From positions 1,928,740 through 1,992,739 of the forward strand of contig NZ_CP120374.1 of the NCBI RefSeq assembly GCF_029892065.1: 64,000 nucleotides of DNA, read 5' to 3'. The DNA is from Sinorhizobium garamanticum. Its GTDB lineage: Bacteria; Pseudomonadota; Alphaproteobacteria; Rhizobiales; Rhizobiaceae. This document shows positions 61,951 through 64,000 of this stretch, piece by piece; the first letter of the stretch is position 1; every line of letters starts with the position of its first letter. Made by a program: the position numbers and the translations under genes. The notes beneath the pieces were generated by a model. It was given only the letters and a program-made list of their open reading frames with translations. It had not been told where the DNA came from and ran no database searches.

Positions 61951-61977
61951 GATTTTAGGTCGGATCGACCTAAAATC
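61951..61977. repeat. Short perfect palindrome
   Basis: GATTTTAGGTCG-GAT-CGACCTAAAATC, a perfect 12-base stem with a 3-base loop, six bases past the DUF982 stop codon. No T-run follows, so it is more likely a dispersed rhizobial palindromic unit than a terminator. Confidence 0.7.
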
Positions 61978-62337
61978 ATAAGCGTGACCGATTCTAATCA
62001 GTTTGCGTGGGATGCGGGCGGAAAACCGCGCATACTTATCCTAGAATGGCTGGCTGTGGCACTTCTTAGTTCCCCCGACGTCTCAGTGCGCCCGACTTTC
62101 GAGCATTCCCTCCGCGGGGCGCCGGAGCAATTCGCCACCGCCCTTAACGCGTTATGACCGAGCCGCCCGGCGCCATGTCTGGGCATTTCGGCGATCCTGT
62201 CGGGGGCATGATTGGCCCTCCCCATCACGGAGACAATCGGGCTCTTGAAGATCAGTTTGCGCAAAATTACATCGTTTTACGCAGCGTGCGCAGCACGCGA
62301 GAACACCGTTGATCAAGCTTCATTCGTGGAGGTTGTC
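61978..62337. other. Intergenic region without a supported gene
   Basis: About 360 bases upstream of the SPW gene. No frame with a good start or domain; probable promoter region only. Confidence 0.5.
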
Positions 62338-62700
62338 ATGGCAAATGGACTGATGGAAGGCAAGAAAGCACAGGATTGGCTCAATCTGGTCCTTGCAGTC
62401 GCCTTGTTCGTCTCGCCCTGGGCTATCGGCTTCGCTGGTGAGTTCATGGCCGCCTGGAACGCGTGGATCGTTGGTATCGTCATAGGCGCTTTGGCGCTCG
62501 CCACTTTGACCGCGTTCTCGGAATGGGAGGAATGGGCGAACATGGTGATCGGGATCTGGCTGGTCGTCTCGCCCTGGCTGCTCGATTTCGCCGCGAATGT
62601 GAACGCCATGTGGACACACGTGGTTTTGGGTCTGCTCGTTGCGGCGATATCGGCTTGGGCGTTGTGGGACGAACGGCGGAATCCGCATGCCCATGTATGA
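62338..62700 (+). CDS. SPW repeat membrane protein
   Basis: A 120-residue membrane protein with four membrane helices and two SPW repeats (FVSPWAIGF near residue 22 and VVSPWLLDF near residue 79), as in family PF03779. The C-terminal tail is WALWDERRNPHAHV. Start at 62338 has TGGAGGTTGTC upstream; a longer frame to 62212 is rejected. Role unknown; often linked with stress. Confidence 0.88.
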   Translation: MANGLMEGKKAQDWLNLVLAVALFVSPWAIGFAGEFMAAWNAWIVGIVIGALALATLTAFSEWEEWANMVIGIWLVVSPWLLDFAANVNAMWTHVVLGLLVAAISAWALWDERRNPHAHV

Positions 62701-62716
62701 TCGAAAAAAGGAGAGT

Positions 62717-62744
62717 ATGGCCCGCCGCCGAAGCGGCGGGCCAT
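62717..62744. terminator. Bidirectional hairpin between convergent genes
   Basis: ATGGCCCGCCGC-CGAA-GCGGCGGGCCAT is a perfect 12-base stem. On the minus strand it is followed by ACTCTCCTTTTTT, so it could end transcripts of the NDUFS4-like gene; on the plus strand it could end the SPW gene, though without a T-run. Confidence 0.75.
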
Positions 62745-62769
62745 TCCGATATGCGTCTCGCTGTGGCGA

Positions 62770-63219
62770 TCACGGAGCGACGGGAATTGAAGGGTAGAGC
62801 TTGCTAGCAAGGCGTCGACAGCGACGCAAGCACGGCCCCCTCACGGGAAACGATGGGCGGCGGCTCCTGTCGTTTACGACGGTGTACTTCAGTTTATGTC
62901 GTCCCGCGTAGGCAATGGCGGCATCGCGGGATGGGAAACGCAGTTCGACTTGTGTCAGCATGTCACTCCCGCCCGTGTAGCCCATCAGATAGTCGATGAG
63001 CGGGGGAATTTGCCGTTCGAAAACCAGCAGCCAAGGTCGCCTCGACACGCGCGCCGCAGTCATCACCGAGCGTGACGGGCGAAAAATATGTGCGACACGA
63101 TCGATGCTCGTTCGCGATTCGTTGATGTCAATCGCAAGGGGCCGGCTCGTGCCGACGTGCTCCAAAAACTTCCGGTCGGCGCGGTTTGTTTGCGCGCCTC
63201 GCTTCATGGGCTCCGTCAT
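62770..63219 (-). CDS. NDUFS4-like complex I accessory subunit (ETC complex I subunit domain)
   Basis: A 149-residue protein. The middle part, AHIFRPSRSVMTAARVSRRP-WLLVFERQIPPLIDYLMGYT-GGSDMLTQVELRFPSRDAAI-AYAGRHKLKYTVV, has the pattern of the ETC complex I subunit conserved region (NDUFS4/18 kDa subunit). The N-terminal 45 residues and the basic C-terminus (RGPCLRRCRRLASK) are extra compared with the normal chromosomal copy. Start at 63219 (MTEPMKRG) is chosen for AGGGACG upstream. It is isolated from nuo genes; a paralogue that tunes respiratory complex I or a decaying copy are both possible. Confidence 0.72.
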   Translation of the reverse strand: MTEPMKRGAQTNRADRKFLEHVGTSRPLAIDINESRTSIDRVAHIFRPSRSVMTAARVSRRPWLLVFERQIPPLIDYLMGYTGGSDMLTQVELRFPSRDAAIAYAGRHKLKYTVVNDRSRRPSFPVRGPCLRRCRRLASKLYPSIPVAP

Positions 63220-63452
63220 CGACGTCGTCCCTTGCAGAGCAACATAGATACGAGGGAACGCCAAGAAGCACGGCGCTCCCTGATTCCGACCCCATTTTGG
63301 CGCTCGGCGAAAATGAGGTGGGGATCAAATCGAGTGGCGTCAAGAGGGGACGCGGCTGCCCTCGGCCTCGGCTTATGAGCGGTGCGGACGAGGGTCATCG
63401 ATCTGAACATTAAACGGCAATTCACGCAAATAGCTCTATGAATTCATGCCGG

Positions 63453-63478
63453 TAGCACTCTCCATCGTCGAGTGCTAA
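63453..63478. promoter_or_regulatory. CIRCE element
   Basis: TAGCACTC-N9-GAGTGCTAA, a near-perfect inverted repeat that matches the HrcA-binding CIRCE consensus except for the first T. It lies about 150 bases before groES, so HrcA repression of this copy is expected. Confidence 0.92.
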
Positions 63479-63630
63479 AAAATCCGTGCCGCCCTCTTGA
63501 AACTTGAGAAATCAGAAACCAGATCGATTTGCGCGCGATGCCGAAAGGCTCGGCGCCCCGCGTCGGTTTCGCTCCGAATGCGGCGCGGAGGACCTCTTGA
63601 AAAATCTGTTTTGTCCATGAGGAGAGCGAC

Positions 63631-63945
63631 ATGACATTCCGTCCCTTGCATGACCGTATCCTGGTTCGCCGCATCGAGGCCGAGGAAAAAACGGCCGGCG
63701 GCATCATCATCCCAGACACGGCGAAGGAAAAACCACAGGAGGGTGAGGTCGTTGCCGCCGGTCCTGGTGCGCGCGACGACAGCGGGCAACTGCGACCGCT
63801 GGATGTGAAAGTGGGGGATCGCATTCTGTTTGGCAAATGGTCGGGCACCGAGATCAAGCTCAATGGCGAGGATCTCCTGATCATGAAGGAATCTGACGTG
63901 ATGGGCGTGATCGAGGTCGACGCCGCAGCGAGAAACGCAGCCTAG
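63631..63945 (+). CDS. groES: Co-chaperonin GroES
   Basis: A 104-residue Cpn10. Starts [20 protein letters not shown]; mobile loop [20 protein letters not shown]; core [29 protein letters not shown] and [14 protein letters not shown]. It caps the GroEL cavity. ATG follows GGAGAGCGAC. Controlled by CIRCE; groEL should follow past the window edge. Confidence 0.96.
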   Translation: MTFRPLHDRILVRRIEAEEKTAGGIIIPDTAKEKPQEGEVVAAGPGARDDSGQLRPLDVKVGDRILFGKWSGTEIKLNGEDLLIMKESDVMGVIEVDAAARNAA

Positions 63946-64000
63946 TGCCGATCCGGACCCATGCCAAACAAGGAATGCTGCCTTAGGAAGGAGTAGAAAA
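63946..64000 (+). other. Leader of the next gene (probable groEL)
   Basis: The last bases, TTAGGAAGGAGTAGAAAA, hold a strong ribosome site at the expected spacing from a start codon just past the edge. Given groES, groEL is expected (inference). Confidence 0.6.

Overview
The window is GC-rich alphaproteobacterial DNA and reads as part of a Sinorhizobium/Ensifer-type secondary replicon (megaplasmid or chromid). This is inferred from the dense set of sugar ABC transporters with LacI/GntR/RpiR regulators, RIME-like palindromic repeats, a LigD/Ku end-joining operon, IolR-type operators, a CIRCE-controlled groES, and rhizobial small families (DUF982, SPW repeat, MocE ferredoxin). I saw no rRNA, tRNA, CRISPR array, phage or intact insertion sequence.

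Layout. 1-4.2 kb: a sugar ABC operon (binding protein cut by the window edge, permease, ATPase) divergent from a LacI regulator, with two operators between them. 4.2-6.0 kb: a chemoreceptor. 6.6-11.5 kb: a probable myo-inositol import operon with an IolI-like gene; both promoters carry GGAA-N6-TTCC boxes, but no iolR is present. 11.9-15.9 kb: a fatty-acid desaturase, tiny membrane proteins, an AT-rich patch and a beta-hydroxyacid dehydrogenase. 16.0-21.9 kb: an end-joining operon ligD-ku-(BRCT-like/MerR-like/TPR protein)-(alpha/beta hydrolase)-xthA. 22.7-27.8 kb: a LacI-controlled sugar ABC operon divergent from its regulator.

27.9-36.2 kb: a four-carbon sugar-acid (tetronate) island. LtnD (L-threonate) and DenD (D-erythronate) feed OtnI, OtnK and OtnC, which should yield DHAP plus CO2; an MFS importer, a LacI and a GntR regulator sit among them, with three tandem LacI-type operators. 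36.2-41.6 kb: an extra SDR and a MalFGK-type ABC importer. 41.6-44.4 kb: four tiny membrane proteins, two RIME elements and a KpsC-like capsule gene. 44.4-48.0 kb: a ROK protein whose two halves are in swapped order, divergent from otsB-otsA (trehalose synthesis).

48.1-53.8 kb: a LacI regulator divergent from an oxidative-demethylation-like operon: membrane di-iron oxygenase, MocE Rieske ferredoxin, ferredoxin reductase, a PanB-like protein that has lost expected metal ligands, and PurU. This suggests removal of a methyl group followed by one-carbon handling through folate. 53.9-61.5 kb: a cluster with two M81 (MlrC) proteins, a SnoaL-like protein, RidA, RpiR, an SDR and a cytoplasmic GH20 hexosaminidase; its substrate is unknown. 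61.6-64 kb: DUF982, SPW protein, an NDUFS4-like complex I subunit, and CIRCE-groES running off the edge toward a presumed groEL.

The most unusual observations are the apparently permuted ROK kinase, the BRCT-like/TPR partner in the NHEJ operon, the metal-site-stripped PanB paralogue in the demethylase operon, the M81/RidA/GH20 cluster, and the series of tiny single-pass membrane proteins.
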